Origin: Streptomyces sp. 549
GTDB taxonomy: Bacteria > Actinomycetota > Actinomycetes > Streptomycetales > Streptomycetaceae
Direction of reading: 5' to 3'
Length of the DNA: 64,000 nt
Assembly: GCF_030124175.1 (NCBI RefSeq)
Contig: NZ_JASKMT010000019.1
Span: forward strand, 1-64,000
The position numbers and the translations under genes were made by a program. Position 1 is the first letter of the stretch. Each line of letters opens with the position of its first letter. Shown piece after piece: positions 17,023-27,772 of this stretch. The notes beneath the pieces are model-generated. The model had not been told where the DNA came from, did no database searches, and worked only from the letters and a program-made list of their open reading frames with translations.

Positions 17023-17933
17023 CCACACCCGGCAGTGACCGCACCGTCTTCCTGCTCGCCCACACCGGCCGCCCGGCGGCCATCCGCAGCGCCGAACTCG
17101 TAGTCCAGGGCCTGCTGCGCAACGGGGTCGGCGTGCGGGTGCTCGACGAGGAGGCCCGCGACCTGCCGCTGCCGCCGGAGGTGGCCGGCGTGCCCGTCGG
17201 CACCGACATCCTGCGCGGCTGCGAACTGCTGATCGTGCTCGGCGGCGACGGCACCCTGCTGCGCGGCGCGGAGTTCGCCCGTGCCTCCGGCGTGCCGATG
17301 CTGGGCGTCAACCTGGGACGGGTCGGCTTCCTCGCCGAGGCCGAGCGGGACGACCTGGACAAGGTGGTGGCCCGGGTCGTCGCCCGGGACTACGAGGTCG
17401 AGGAACGCATGACACTCGACGTCCTGATCCGCAACGGCGGCGTCGACGGCCACCCGGTGCACACCGACTGGGCGCTGAACGAGGCGTCGGTGGAGAAGGC
17501 CGCCCGCGAGCGCATGATCGAGGTGGTCACCGAGGTCGACGGCCGCCCGGTGTCCGCGTTCGGCGGCGACGGTGTGGTCTGCGCCACGCCGACCGGCTCC
17601 ACCGCCTACGCCTTCTCGGCCGGCGGCCCCGTGGTGTGGCCGGAGGTCGAGGCGCTGCTGATGGTCCCGATCAGCGCACACGCCCTGTTCGCCAAACCAC
17701 TGGTCGCCTCGCCGTCGTCGGTGCTCGCGGTGGAGGTCCAGCCGCAGACCCCGCACGGCGTGCTGTGGTGCGACGGCCGGCGCTCGGTCGAGCTGCCGCC
17801 CGGCGCCCGGGTCGAGGTCCGCCGGGGCGCCGTCCCGGTACGCCTGGCCCGGCTGCACCACGCCTCGTTCACCGACCGCCTGGTGGCGAAGTTCGCCCTC
17901 CCGGTCACCGGCTGGCGCGGCGCCCCGCACTGA
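17019..17933 (+). CDS. nadK: NAD kinase
   Basis: NAD kinase phosphorylates NAD to NADP and is usually the only route to NADP. The 304-residue protein shows GGDGTLLRG, the metal and ATP site of the family, followed by NLGRVGFLAE, and the conserved PTGSTAYAFSAGG near the C-terminal domain. The GTG at 17019 overlaps the tlyA stop (GTGA), so translation is coupled. tlyA-nadK-recN is the usual actinobacterial order. A hairpin terminator follows. Confidence 0.95.
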   Translation: MTTPGSDRTVFLLAHTGRPAAIRSAELVVQGLLRNGVGVRVLDEEARDLPLPPEVAGVPVGTDILRGCELLIVLGGDGTLLRGAEFARASGVPMLGVNLGRVGFLAEAERDDLDKVVARVVARDYEVEERMTLDVLIRNGGVDGHPVHTDWALNEASVEKAARERMIEVVTEVDGRPVSAFGGDGVVCATPTGSTAYAFSAGGPVVWPEVEALLMVPISAHALFAKPLVASPSSVLAVEVQPQTPHGVLWCDGRRSVELPPGARVEVRRGAVPVRLARLHHASFTDRLVAKFALPVTGWRGAPH

Positions 17934-17949
17934 CCGCCGGCGGGCGGGA

Positions 17950-17980
17950 CCGGTCCGGGGCGGAGTCGGCCCCGGACCGG
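17950..17980 (+). terminator. Hairpin after nadK
   Basis: An 11-bp perfect stem (CCGGTCCGGGG at 17950-17960 with 17970-17980) with a 9-nt loop begins 17 bp after the nadK stop. It is probably a terminator. The rest of the gap to recN is plain GC-rich sequence. Confidence 0.65.
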
Positions 17981-18214
17981 CCCGGTCACGGGCGGGGCGC
18001 GGCCTGGCTGCGCCGGGCAGCGGCACGGCGGGCGCCTTCGCGCGCATGTGCGAGGAGTGTGTCGCCGCCCGTGGCGCAGCGGCCCCTCCCGCCGTCGTGG
18101 ACCCGCCCCCGCCGGGCGGCGAGCACCTGCCGTACGCGGTGTCCTGCGCTCGTACGGAGGTGCCGCGGCTCGCCGGGGGCGCACCGCGGGTGGGGAGCCG
18201 GGCCGGGAACCTCG

Positions 18215-18220
18215 TATGGT
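18215..18220 (+). promoter_or_regulatory. -10 box of likely leaderless recN mRNA
   Basis: TATGGT lies 7 nt before the GTG at 18228 and no Shine-Dalgarno sequence is present, which suggests a leaderless transcript. The same bases could also serve as an in-frame ATG start (18216). Confidence 0.5.
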
Positions 18221-18227
18221 CGTATCC

Positions 18228-19967
18228 GTGTTGGAGGAGATGCGGATCCAGGCCCTCGGCGTGATCGACGACGCCGCCTTCGAGCTGTCACCCGGCTTCA
18301 CCGCCGTGACGGGAGAGACGGGCGCGGGCAAAACCATGGTCGTCACCAGCCTCGGGCTGCTGCTCGGCGGGCGCGCCGACGCCGCACTCGTGCGGATCGG
18401 CGCCAAGGCCGCCGTCGTCGAGGGGCGTGTCACGGTGCCCGCCGACTCCCCGGCGGCCCGGCGCGCCGAGGAGGCGGGCGCGGAGCTCGACGACGGCGCC
18501 CTGCTGCTCAGCCGCACCGTCTCCGCCGAAGGCCGCTCCCGGGCCCATGTCGGCGGCCGGTCGGTGCCGGTGGGGCTGCTCACCGAACTCAGCGACGAAC
18601 TGGTGGCCGTGCACGGCCAGACCGATCAGCAGGGCCTGCTGCGCCCCGCCCGGCAGCGGCAGGCGCTCGACCGGTACGCGGGCGCGGCCGTGTCCGGCCC
18701 GCTGGCCGACTACACCCGCGCCTACCGGCGGCTGCGCGCGCTCACCGCCGAACTCGACGAGCTGACCACCCTGGCCCGCGAACGGGCCCAGGAAGCGGAC
18801 CGGCTGCGGTTCGGCCTGGAGGAGATCGCCGCCGCCGAGCCGCAGCCCGGCGAGGACACCGAACTGTCCGCCGAGGCGGAGCGCCTGGGGCACAGCGAGG
18901 CGCTCGCCTCCGCCGCCACCACCGCGCACACCGCGCTCGCCGGGGACCCGGCGGACCTGGAGACCGTGGACGCCGGCACCCTCGTCGCGGGCGCGCACCG
19001 CGCCCTGGAGGCCGTACGCGCGCACGACCCCGCTCTCGCCCAGCTCGCCGACCGGCTCGGCGAGGTGCACATCCTGCTGTCCGACGTCGCCGGGGAACTC
19101 GCCGGCTACGCCGACGACCTCGACGCCGACCCGCTGCGGCTGGCCGCGGTCGAGGAGCGCCGGGCCCAGCTCACCCACCTCACCCGCAAGTACGGCGAGG
19201 ACGCCACCGCCGTGCTGCGCTGGGCCGAGGAGGGCTCGCAGCGCCTGGCCGAGCTGGAGGGCGACGACGAGCGCATCAGCGAGCTGACCGCCGAACGTGA
19301 CGCGCTGCGGGTGGAACTCGGTCTGCTCGCCGCCGCCCTGACGGCGGCCCGGTCGGAGGCGTCCCGCCGCTTCGCGGACGCCGTCACCGCAGAGCTGGCC
19401 GAACTGGCGATGCCGCACGCCCGGCTCACCGTGGCGGTGCGGCAGTCCGAGACGGCCGACCCGGACGCCGGCATCGAGTCCGACGGCAGGCTCGTCGCGT
19501 TCGGCCCGCACGGCGTGGACGAGGTCGAACTGCAGCTCGCACCGCATCCCGGCGCGCCCGCCCGGCCCGTCGCCAAGGGTGCCTCCGGCGGTGAGCTGTC
19601 CCGGGTCATGCTGGCGGTGGAGGTCGTCTTCGCCGGCGCCGACCCGGTGCCCACCTACCTGTTCGACGAGGTGGACGCGGGCGTCGGCGGCAAGGCCGCG
19701 GTGGAGGTCGGCCGGCGGCTGGCCAGACTGGCGAGGTCCGCGCAGGTGGTCGTGGTGACCCATCTGCCGCAGGTCGCCGCGTTCGCCGACCGCCATCTGC
19801 TGATCGAGAAGACCGACGACGGTTCGGTCACCCGCAGCGGGGTGCAGGCGCTCAGCGGCGAGGAGCGGGTGCGAGAGCTGTCCCGCATGCTGGCCGGACA
19901 GGAGGACTCCGAACTCGCGCGGGCGCACGCCGAGGAGCTGCTGGAGGCGGCCCGCGCCGACGGCTGA
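18228..19967 (+). CDS. recN: DNA repair protein RecN
   Basis: RecN is an SMC-like ATPase that gathers broken DNA ends for recombination. The 579-residue protein has the N-terminal Walker A GETGAGKT at residues 29-36, a central antiparallel coiled coil (about 150-360, rich in Ala, Glu, Leu and Arg), the signature KGASGGELSR and Walker B TYLFDEVDAGVGG near the C-terminus. The GTG at 18228 is preferred because the family starts near LEEMRI. ATG at 18216 is an alternative that adds four residues. No SOS box is visible upstream, unlike dnaE2 in this window. Confidence 0.94.
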   Translation: MLEEMRIQALGVIDDAAFELSPGFTAVTGETGAGKTMVVTSLGLLLGGRADAALVRIGAKAAVVEGRVTVPADSPAARRAEEAGAELDDGALLLSRTVSAEGRSRAHVGGRSVPVGLLTELSDELVAVHGQTDQQGLLRPARQRQALDRYAGAAVSGPLADYTRAYRRLRALTAELDELTTLARERAQEADRLRFGLEEIAAAEPQPGEDTELSAEAERLGHSEALASAATTAHTALAGDPADLETVDAGTLVAGAHRALEAVRAHDPALAQLADRLGEVHILLSDVAGELAGYADDLDADPLRLAAVEERRAQLTHLTRKYGEDATAVLRWAEEGSQRLAELEGDDERISELTAERDALRVELGLLAAALTAARSEASRRFADAVTAELAELAMPHARLTVAVRQSETADPDAGIESDGRLVAFGPHGVDEVELQLAPHPGAPARPVAKGASGGELSRVMLAVEVVFAGADPVPTYLFDEVDAGVGGKAAVEVGRRLARLARSAQVVVVTHLPQVAAFADRHLLIEKTDDGSVTRSGVQALSGEERVRELSRMLAGQEDSELARAHAEELLEAARADG

Positions 19968-20210
19968 GGACCGGCCCGGCAACCGCCGTGCTTGGCCCGC
20001 CGGGTGACGCAGTGCCCGAAGCGGTGACGTGCCGCACCCGTCCGCCGCGCGGGGGCGGTGCGGTGATTCCGTGCCCGGCCGGGGTGCCCGGTCGGGAGGC
20101 CGACTGCTGCGGCTGTCCCCGGCCGGCTCCGGCGGCTGGCATCCTGGGAACCGCGCCCCCGCCGCCCCCCGCGTTCGCATCGCTGTCCTACCCCAGGAGC
20201 CCGAACCGCT

Positions 20211-21371
20211 GTGAGCAGCCCCTCCACACCGTCCCCGCACGGCCGGACACCCCTGCACACCGTTCAGATCCTCGGCGGTGGCAGCGCAGGCACCGGGGCG
20301 CACGTGCGCTCCCTGTCCGCCGGGCTGGTGGCCAGAGGCGTGCGCGTGACGGTCTGCGCCCCCGACGAGGCGGAGTCGAGCCACCGGTTCACCGGAGTGG
20401 GCGCACGCTTCGCGCCCACTCCGGCGCGCACCGAGGCCGGTGCGCTCGCGGCGGTTCGCGCGGTGTGCGCCGACGCCGACCTGGTGCACGCCCACGGGCT
20501 GCGGGCGGGGCTGCTGGCCGCTCTGGCGCTCGGTGGACGCCGCCGGCGTGTGCCGCTGGTCGTCACCTGGCACACCCGCACGCACCGCGAGGGTGTTCGG
20601 GCCCGCATGACGTACCTGCTGGAGCGCCGGGTCGCCCGGGCCGCCCGGGTGGTGCTCGCGGTCAGCTCGGACCTGGTGGAACGCGCCCGGCGCCGCGGCG
20701 CGCGCGACGCGCGCCTTGCACCCGTCGCGCTCCCGGGCCCGTGCGCCGGCGAACCGCCGCTGGAGGGGAGCGCCGCGCCTGCCGCCGAGGAGGACACGCT
20801 GCGGCACAAGGAACGCGCCGAGCTGGGCGCCGTGGACCGGCCGCTGATCCTCACCGTGGGCCGCCTGGAGCCCCACCAGGGGCACGACGTGCTGCTCACC
20901 GCCGCCCGCGCCTGGCGCCACCGGGACCCCGAGCCGCTGGTGGCCGTCGCCGGGGAGGGCTCCCGGCGGGCCGCCCTCCAGCGCCGCATCGACGCCGAGC
21001 AGCTGCCGGTGCGGCTGCTCGGCTGCCGTGAGGACGCGCTGCGGCTGCTGGCGGCGGCCGACCTGGCGGTGCTCCCGGCCCGCTGGGAGGGGCGCTCACC
21101 GCTGGCGCAGGAGGCGCTGCGGGCCGGCGTGCCGCTGGTGGCCACCGCGGTGGGCGCGGTGCCCGAACTGGTCGGCGACGCCGCGCTGCTGGTCCCCTAC
21201 GGCGACCCCGACGCGCTGGCCGACGCCGTCTCAGGCCTGCTGGCCGATCCCGGGCGGCGGGCCGCCATGGCCGCCGCGGGCCGTGCGCAGGCCGCGACCT
21301 GGCCCACCGAGGACACCACCGTCGCGCAGGTGCTCAGCGTCTACGACGAGCTGTCCGCGGCGGCCGTCTGA
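20211..21371 (+). CDS. Glycosyltransferase family 4
   Basis: This 386-residue GT-B fold glycosyltransferase has an N-terminal acceptor domain starting with a Gly-rich loop (LGGGSAGTGAHVRSL), the mid-protein linker LILTVGRLEPHQGHDVLL and the C-terminal nucleotide-sugar site with EGRSPLAQEALRAGVPLVAT, including the EX7E pattern. Donor and acceptor are unknown. Members near recN and pyrG are conserved in Streptomyces and might glycosylate a lipid or wall component. No signal or membrane segment is seen, so it is a cytosolic or peripheral enzyme. GTG start at 20211 with CAGGAG 12 nt upstream. It converges closely (24 bp) on the LacI gene. Confidence 0.88.
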   Translation: MSSPSTPSPHGRTPLHTVQILGGGSAGTGAHVRSLSAGLVARGVRVTVCAPDEAESSHRFTGVGARFAPTPARTEAGALAAVRAVCADADLVHAHGLRAGLLAALALGGRRRRVPLVVTWHTRTHREGVRARMTYLLERRVARAARVVLAVSSDLVERARRRGARDARLAPVALPGPCAGEPPLEGSAAPAAEEDTLRHKERAELGAVDRPLILTVGRLEPHQGHDVLLTAARAWRHRDPEPLVAVAGEGSRRAALQRRIDAEQLPVRLLGCREDALRLLAAADLAVLPARWEGRSPLAQEALRAGVPLVATAVGAVPELVGDAALLVPYGDPDALADAVSGLLADPGRRAAMAAAGRAQAATWPTEDTTVAQVLSVYDELSAAAV

Positions 21372-21395
21372 CCCACCGCGCCGCCGGTGGCGCGC

Positions 21396-22424
21396 TCAGG
21401 TGGAGTCCCTGACGACGAGCCGGGCCGGTGTGATCACCGGGGCGGGCGGGGTGCCGTCCTCGTCCAGGCCCAGCCGCCGCAGCAGCAGTCCGGCCATCAG
21501 CGCGCCCATGCCCTGCACGTCCTGCCGGACGGTGGTGAGCGCGGGTTCCACCCAGGCGGCCGGTTCGAGGTCGTCGTAGCCCACCACCGCCACGTCCTGG
21601 GGCACCCGCTTGCCGCGGGCCCGCAGTGTGCGCATGGCGCCGGACGCCATCAGGTCGTTGCCGGCGAAGACCGCGTCCAGGTCGGGGGAGCGGTCCAGCA
21701 GTTCGGCCATCGCGCGCTCGCCGCCCTCGGCGGTGAAGTCGCCCTGCGCGGTGAGTTCCGGGACCTCGCCGGCGGTACCCAGGACGTCGCGGTAGCCCGC
21801 CAGCCGGTCCATCGCCGAGGTCTGGTCCAGCGGGCCGGTGATCACGGCGATCCGGCGCCGCCCCCGGGACACCAGGTGCTCGACTGCCTGCCGGGCTCCG
21901 CCGCGGTTGTCGGTGTCCACGTAGAGCAGCTTGGGGTCCGCGTCGGCGCCGGGCCAGTCGGGCCGGCCGCCGAAGACCGTCGGCAGTGCGGAGGCGGCGG
22001 CCATCGTCGGCAGGGGGTCGTCGCGGTGCAGGGAGAACATCAGGGCGCCGTCCACGTGTCCGCCGGACAGGTAGCGGCCGATGCGGTCGTAGTCCTTGCG
22101 CTGCTCCAGCAGGAGCAGCAGGAGCTGGAGGTCGTGCCGGGCCAGTTCGCGGCTGATGCCGCGCAACTGCTGGGCGAAGAACGGGTCGGTGAAGATCCGG
22201 GTGTCGGGTTCGGCGATCACGACGGCGACGGCGCCGGTGCGCCGGGTGACGAGCGAGCGGGCCGCGCGGTTGGGCTCGTACCCGAGTTCCGCCACCGACT
22301 CGCGTACCCGGTCCTGCACCTCCTGGCGCACTCCCGCTCCGCCGTTGACCACCCGGGACACCGTGGCGCGGGACACCCCGGCATGGGCTGCCACCGCTTC
22401 GAGGGTGGGGCGGGAACCGTGCAC
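21396..22424 (-). CDS. LacI-family sugar-responsive regulator
   Basis: This is a LacI/GalR-type repressor of 342 residues. The N-terminal helix-turn-helix and hinge are clear (PTLEAVAAHAGVSRATVSRV, residues 6-25), followed by a periplasmic-binding-like ligand domain (for example AVVIAEPDTRI, VFAGNDLMASGAMRTL, VVGYDDLEPA). The start is GTG at 22424 with GAGGAG 6 nt upstream. The neighbouring palindrome at 22515 is a typical LacI-family operator, located between this gene and the glucanase remnant, so it probably controlled both. The original inducer may have been a beta-glucan oligosaccharide. Confidence 0.93.
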   Translation of the reverse strand: MHGSRPTLEAVAAHAGVSRATVSRVVNGGAGVRQEVQDRVRESVAELGYEPNRAARSLVTRRTGAVAVVIAEPDTRIFTDPFFAQQLRGISRELARHDLQLLLLLLEQRKDYDRIGRYLSGGHVDGALMFSLHRDDPLPTMAAASALPTVFGGRPDWPGADADPKLLYVDTDNRGGARQAVEHLVSRGRRRIAVITGPLDQTSAMDRLAGYRDVLGTAGEVPELTAQGDFTAEGGERAMAELLDRSPDLDAVFAGNDLMASGAMRTLRARGKRVPQDVAVVGYDDLEPAAWVEPALTTVRQDVQGMGALMAGLLLRRLGLDEDGTPPAPVITPARLVVRDST

Positions 22425-22514
22425 GTCTAACTCCTCATCCGTCGTCGACCCTTGAGACCGTCGTCAGGGGGTTGACGCTACCGCCCCGACTGGGCAGTGT
22501 GCAGGTGCGATACC

Positions 22515-22528
22515 TGAGAGCGCTCTCA
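22515..22528. promoter_or_regulatory. LacI-family operator palindrome
   Basis: TGAGAGCGCTCTCA is a perfect 14-bp palindrome with the central CG typical of LacI-family operators and of cellulase/glucanase operators in Streptomyces. It lies 24 bp before the glucanase remnant and about 90 bp from the regulator start. Confidence 0.88.
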
Positions 22529-22551
22529 TCCCCACTCGGAGGAGCGTACGC

Positions 22552-22955
22552 ATGAGCACGCACACACGACGCTGGCTGACCGCGGCCGCCGGCGGCCTGC
22601 CGGCCGCCGGCGCCGCGGAGTCCTCGTCCGCGCCCGCCGGTTCCGTACCGGCCGCGTCGGAGGCCGGGCCCACCGCGCCGACCGAGGTGTGGCGGGCGGA
22701 CTGGACCGCACCGGCGACACCGAGGAGCTGCGCTGGTACCTCGACGGCACGCAGTACCACTCGGTCAGCTCGGCCGACATGGACGCGCAGACCTGGGCCG
22801 ACGCCACCCACCACGGTCACTTAGTGCTGCTGAACCTCGCGATGGGCGGCGCGTTCCCGGACGGCGTGGCGGGCTTCGAGACGCCCACGGCCGCCACCGA
22901 GCCGGGCGCGTCGACGCTGGTCGACCACGTCTCCGTCCAGGTCAGCCAGGGCTGA
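22552..22955 (+). pseudogene. Remnant of secreted GH16 beta-glucanase
   Basis: The start ATG at 22552 has GGAGGAG upstream and opens a signal-peptide-like segment (THTRRWLTAAAGG, then Ala/Ser/Pro-rich). The last 85 codons, in a different frame, match the C-terminal end of GH16 endo-beta-1,3-glucanases (ELRWYLDGTQYHSV, NLAMGGAFPD, PTAATEPG). The whole middle, including the GH16 catalytic ExDxxE region, is missing and the two ends are in different frames. This is a deletion plus frameshift of a secreted laminarinase-like enzyme. A TTA leucine codon at 22821, rare in Streptomyces, hints that the intact gene depended on bldA. The operator upstream is intact. Confidence 0.85.
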
Positions 22956-23006
22956 CGGGCCTCACGGGGTGGACAGCGACACCCATGGCGGCGGCCCCGT
23001 GACAGC

Positions 23007-23045
23007 GGCCCCCGCGCCCAGGCGTCGAGCCGGGGCGCGGGGGCC
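23007..23045. terminator. Terminator between glucanase remnant and GH15 gene
   Basis: A perfect 13-bp GC stem (23007-23019 with 23033-23045) with a 13-nt loop sits between the two convergent units. Confidence 0.7.
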
Positions 23046-23084
23046 GTGGCGGCGCGCCGTAGGCGCCCGGTGGCCGTTGTGTCG

Positions 23085-24887
23085 TCAGCCCCCGTAGGCC
23101 CCGGAGGTGGTGAGCCGCAGCGCGGTGTCGATCAGTGGCACGTGGCTGAACGCCTGCGGGAAGTTCCCCACCTGGCGCTGCAGTCCGGAGTCCCACTCCT
23201 CGGCGAGCAGCCCCAGGTCGTTGCGGAGCGACAGCAGCTTCTCGAACAGTCTGCGGGCCTCGTCCACCCGGCCGATCATCGCCAGGTCGTCGGCCAGCCA
23301 GAACGAGCAGGCCAGGAACGCGCCCTCGTCGCCCTCCAGGCCGTCCACGCCCGCGTCGTCCCCCGCGGTGGGGTAGCGCAGCACGAAGCCGTCCGGGGTG
23401 GACAGCTCGCGCTGGATCGCCTCGATGGTGCCGATGACCCGCTTGTCGTCCGGCGGGAGGAAGCCCATCTGCGGGATGAGCAGCAGCGAGGCGTCCAGCT
23501 CCTTCGACCCGTACGACTGGGTGAAGGTGTTCCGCTCCTTGTCGTAGCCCTTCTCGCACACGTCCCGGTGGATCTCGTCGCGCAGGTCCCGCCAGCGCTC
23601 CAGCGGGCCGTCCACGTCGCCGGACTCGATCAGCTTCACCGTGCGGTCCACCGCGACCCAGGCCATCACCTTGGAGTGCACGAAGTGGCGGCGCGGACCG
23701 CGCACCTCCCAGATGCCCTCGTCCGGCTCGTCCCAGTGGTCCTCCAGGTAGTGGATCAGCTTGAGCTGGAGCAGGCTCGCGTAGTCGTTGCGGGCCAGGC
23801 CCGTCATGTGGGCCAGGTGCAGGGCCTCGGTGACCTCGCCGTAGACGTCGAGCTGCAACTGCCCGGCGGCGCCGTTGCCGATCCGCACCGGCTGCGACTG
23901 CTCGTAGCCCGGCAGCCAGGTCAGCTCGGTCTCGCCCAGTTCCCGCTCGCCCGCGATGCCGTACATGATCTGGAGGTTCTCCGGGTCTCCGGCGACGGCC
24001 CGCAGCAGCCACTCCCGCCAGGCGCGGGCCTCCTCGTGGTAGCCGGTGCGCAGCAGCGACGACAGGGTGATCGCCGCGTCCCGCAGCCAGGTGAAGCGGT
24101 AGTCCCAGTTGCGGACGCCGCCGATCGCCTCGGGCAGCGACGTGGTCGGCGCGGCCACGATGCCGCCGGTCGGCGCGTAGGTGAGGGCCTTGAGGGTGAT
24201 CAGCGACCGCACCACCGCCTCCCGGTAGGGGCCGTGGTACGTGCAGTGCTCGACCCAGTCGCGCCAGAAGACGTCGGTGGCCTCCAGGGCCGCCTCGGGC
24301 TCCGGCAGCGGCGGCGGGCCGTTGTGCGAGGGCTGCCAGCTGATGGTGAACGCCACCCGCTCGCCGGGGCTGATGGTGAAGTCCGAGTAGGTGGTGAGGT
24401 TCTCGCCGTGGGTCTCGGCGTCGGTGTCCAGCCAGACCGAGTCGGGGCCGGCGACCGCGACCGTGCGGTTGTCGACCTTGTGCACCCACGGCACCACCCA
24501 GCCGTAGGAGAACCGCATGCGCAGCGAGGAGCGCATCGGCACCCGGCCGCTGATCCCCTCCACGATCCGCACCAGCTGCGGCGCGCCGTCACGGGGCGGC
24601 ATGAAATCCGTCACCCGGACCGTGCCGCGCGGCGTGTCCCACTCCGATTCCAGGATCAGCGACTCGCCGCGGTAGCGCCGGCGGGTCGCGTAGGGCGGCT
24701 CGCCGCCGTTGGTGGGGGCGGGGCCAAGGCGCCAGAAACCGTGCTCCTCCGTTCCCAGCAGGCCCGCGAATACGGCATGCGAGTCGAATCGGGGCAGGCA
24801 GAGCCAGTCGGCGCTGCCGTCCCTGCAGATCAGGGCTGCGGTCTGCATGTCCCCGATGAGTGCGTAATCCTCGATGCGCCCGGCCAC
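23085..24887 (-). CDS. GH15 family glucosidase / trehalase
   Basis: This glucoamylase-fold enzyme (600 aa) has an N-terminal beta-sandwich and a C-terminal (alpha/alpha)6 barrel. Typical GH15 segments are IEDYALIGDMQTAALI with DWLCLPRFDS near the start, GGVRNWDYRFTWLRDA in the barrel and LLAEEWD close to the C-terminus, where a catalytic acid is expected. Mycobacterial relatives of this type are trehalases, so trehalose or a short alpha-glucan is the likely substrate. No signal peptide is present, so it is cytosolic. GTG at 24887 is chosen over the ATG two codons earlier because GGAG is then 6 nt away; the ATG would abut it. Confidence 0.9.
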   Translation of the reverse strand: MAGRIEDYALIGDMQTAALICRDGSADWLCLPRFDSHAVFAGLLGTEEHGFWRLGPAPTNGGEPPYATRRRYRGESLILESEWDTPRGTVRVTDFMPPRDGAPQLVRIVEGISGRVPMRSSLRMRFSYGWVVPWVHKVDNRTVAVAGPDSVWLDTDAETHGENLTTYSDFTISPGERVAFTISWQPSHNGPPPLPEPEAALEATDVFWRDWVEHCTYHGPYREAVVRSLITLKALTYAPTGGIVAAPTTSLPEAIGGVRNWDYRFTWLRDAAITLSSLLRTGYHEEARAWREWLLRAVAGDPENLQIMYGIAGERELGETELTWLPGYEQSQPVRIGNGAAGQLQLDVYGEVTEALHLAHMTGLARNDYASLLQLKLIHYLEDHWDEPDEGIWEVRGPRRHFVHSKVMAWVAVDRTVKLIESGDVDGPLERWRDLRDEIHRDVCEKGYDKERNTFTQSYGSKELDASLLLIPQMGFLPPDDKRVIGTIEAIQRELSTPDGFVLRYPTAGDDAGVDGLEGDEGAFLACSFWLADDLAMIGRVDEARRLFEKLLSLRNDLGLLAEEWDSGLQRQVGNFPQAFSHVPLIDTALRLTTSGAYGG

Positions 24888-25246
24888 GTGCATCTCCAGT
24901 CGAACAGCGGTGACGCCCCGTGGGACGTGCTTTCACGATAGCGAGTCCTGCCCAAACGGGTATCCGGGCAGAATACGACGCGGACCCGGAGATCCGCTCG
25001 ATGGTCACGATAGGACGCCTGGGGCGTGCGCGTGACATCGTTGAACGATTGTGCAGACACGGCGCCGACTCACCCGGGCGGGTGGCGGCGACGGCGCCTC
25101 GCCGGACCGCGGCTCGCTGCTGATACCCTGGTAGCCCGTGGAGCGGAGGGTGGCAAACCCCCGAACCGCAGCGACGGTACCCCGCCCGGCACGACACGGG
25201 GGCCGGTCCGCACTCACCTCGCGACCACGGGAGTCCCCTCTTGGCC
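24888..25246. other. Divergent promoter region GH15 / pyrG
   Basis: This 359-base gap has no convincing gene. Visible features are a short inverted repeat TGCCC...GGGCA around 24951-24977 and a possible -10 box TACCCT near 25125 with transcription start around 25138, which would leave pyrG a GC-rich leader of about 105 nt. I recognise no known riboswitch in it. Confidence 0.5.
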
Positions 25247-26952
<1,706 letters not shown>

Positions 26953-26953
<1 letters not shown>

Positions 26954-27582
26954 TGGCGGGCCGGCTGCGGGACGTGCCGCAGGAGTGGGCGGTCACCGCC
27001 ACGGCCACGCCGTTCGTGGGCGCCAAGACCAGCGTGCGCACCGACGACGTGGTGATGCCCGACGGGTCCGTGTCCGGCCGCGACTACCAGGTGCACCCCG
27101 GCTCGGTCGCGGTGCTCGCCCTGGACGAGGAGAACCGGGTGCTGGTGCTCAGTCAGTACCGCCACCCGGTGCGGCACAAGCTGTGGGAGATCCCGGCCGG
27201 GCTGCTGGACGTGCCCGGTGAGAACCCGCTGCACGCCGCCGAGCGCGAGCTGTACGAGGAGGCGCACGTCAAGGCCGCCGACTGGCGGGTGCTGGCCGAC
27301 GTCTACACCACGCCGGGCGGCTGCGACGAGGCGGTGCGGGTCTTCCTCGCCCGGGGCCTGTCCGAGGCGACCGGCGCGCGCTTCGAGGTGGCGCACGAGG
27401 AGGCGGACATGGAGATCGCCCGGGTGCCGCTGCCCGACCTCGTGCGCGGGGTGCTCGCCGGCGACCTGCACAACAACTGCCTGGCGGTCGGTGTGCTCTC
27501 GCTCAGCGCGGCGCTGGCAGGGGACGGCCTCGAAGCGCTGCGCCCGGCCGACGCCCCCTGGCCGGCCCGCCCGTTCCACTGA
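26953..27582 (+). CDS. NUDIX hydrolase, ADP-ribose pyrophosphatase type
   Basis: This 209-residue protein has the NUDIX box around GLLDVPGENPLHAAERELYEE, with the REL and EE residues that bind Mg2+. It resembles ADP-ribose pyrophosphatases, which clear free ADP-ribose or related nucleotide sugars. The usual Gly after the EE is an Ala here (EEAHV), a mild deviation. It is coupled to pyrG by a one-base stop/start overlap, so both are likely co-transcribed. The pairing pyrG-nudix is common in actinobacteria. Confidence 0.92.
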
Positions 27583-27760
27583 CCGGGCACCGGCACTGAC
27601 CGGGCATCGGACGGTCTCCGCCCACCGGCTGCTCGGCCGGTCGGCCGACGGACGTCCGGCGCGTGCGCGCGCCGGACGCCGGGCCGCCGAGCGGGTGGTG
27701 CGCGGGCGGCGGAACGAGTGATCGCCGCCTGTCCTCCCACGGCGTGTGAACCCCCTGAAC

Positions 27761-27766
27761 TACGCT
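27761..27766 (+). promoter_or_regulatory. -10 box of likely leaderless ATPase-TPR mRNA
   Basis: TACGCT lies 6 nt before the GTG at 27773, and there is no Shine-Dalgarno site. Transcription would start on the start codon itself. Confidence 0.6.
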
Positions 27767-27772
27767 CACTTT

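Noticed and set aside
27577..27610. 17-bp direct repeat CACTGACCGGGCA-type after the NUDIX gene
   Set aside because: Just two copies, out of frame with each other, and next to no functional site. It is likely a small slippage duplication.
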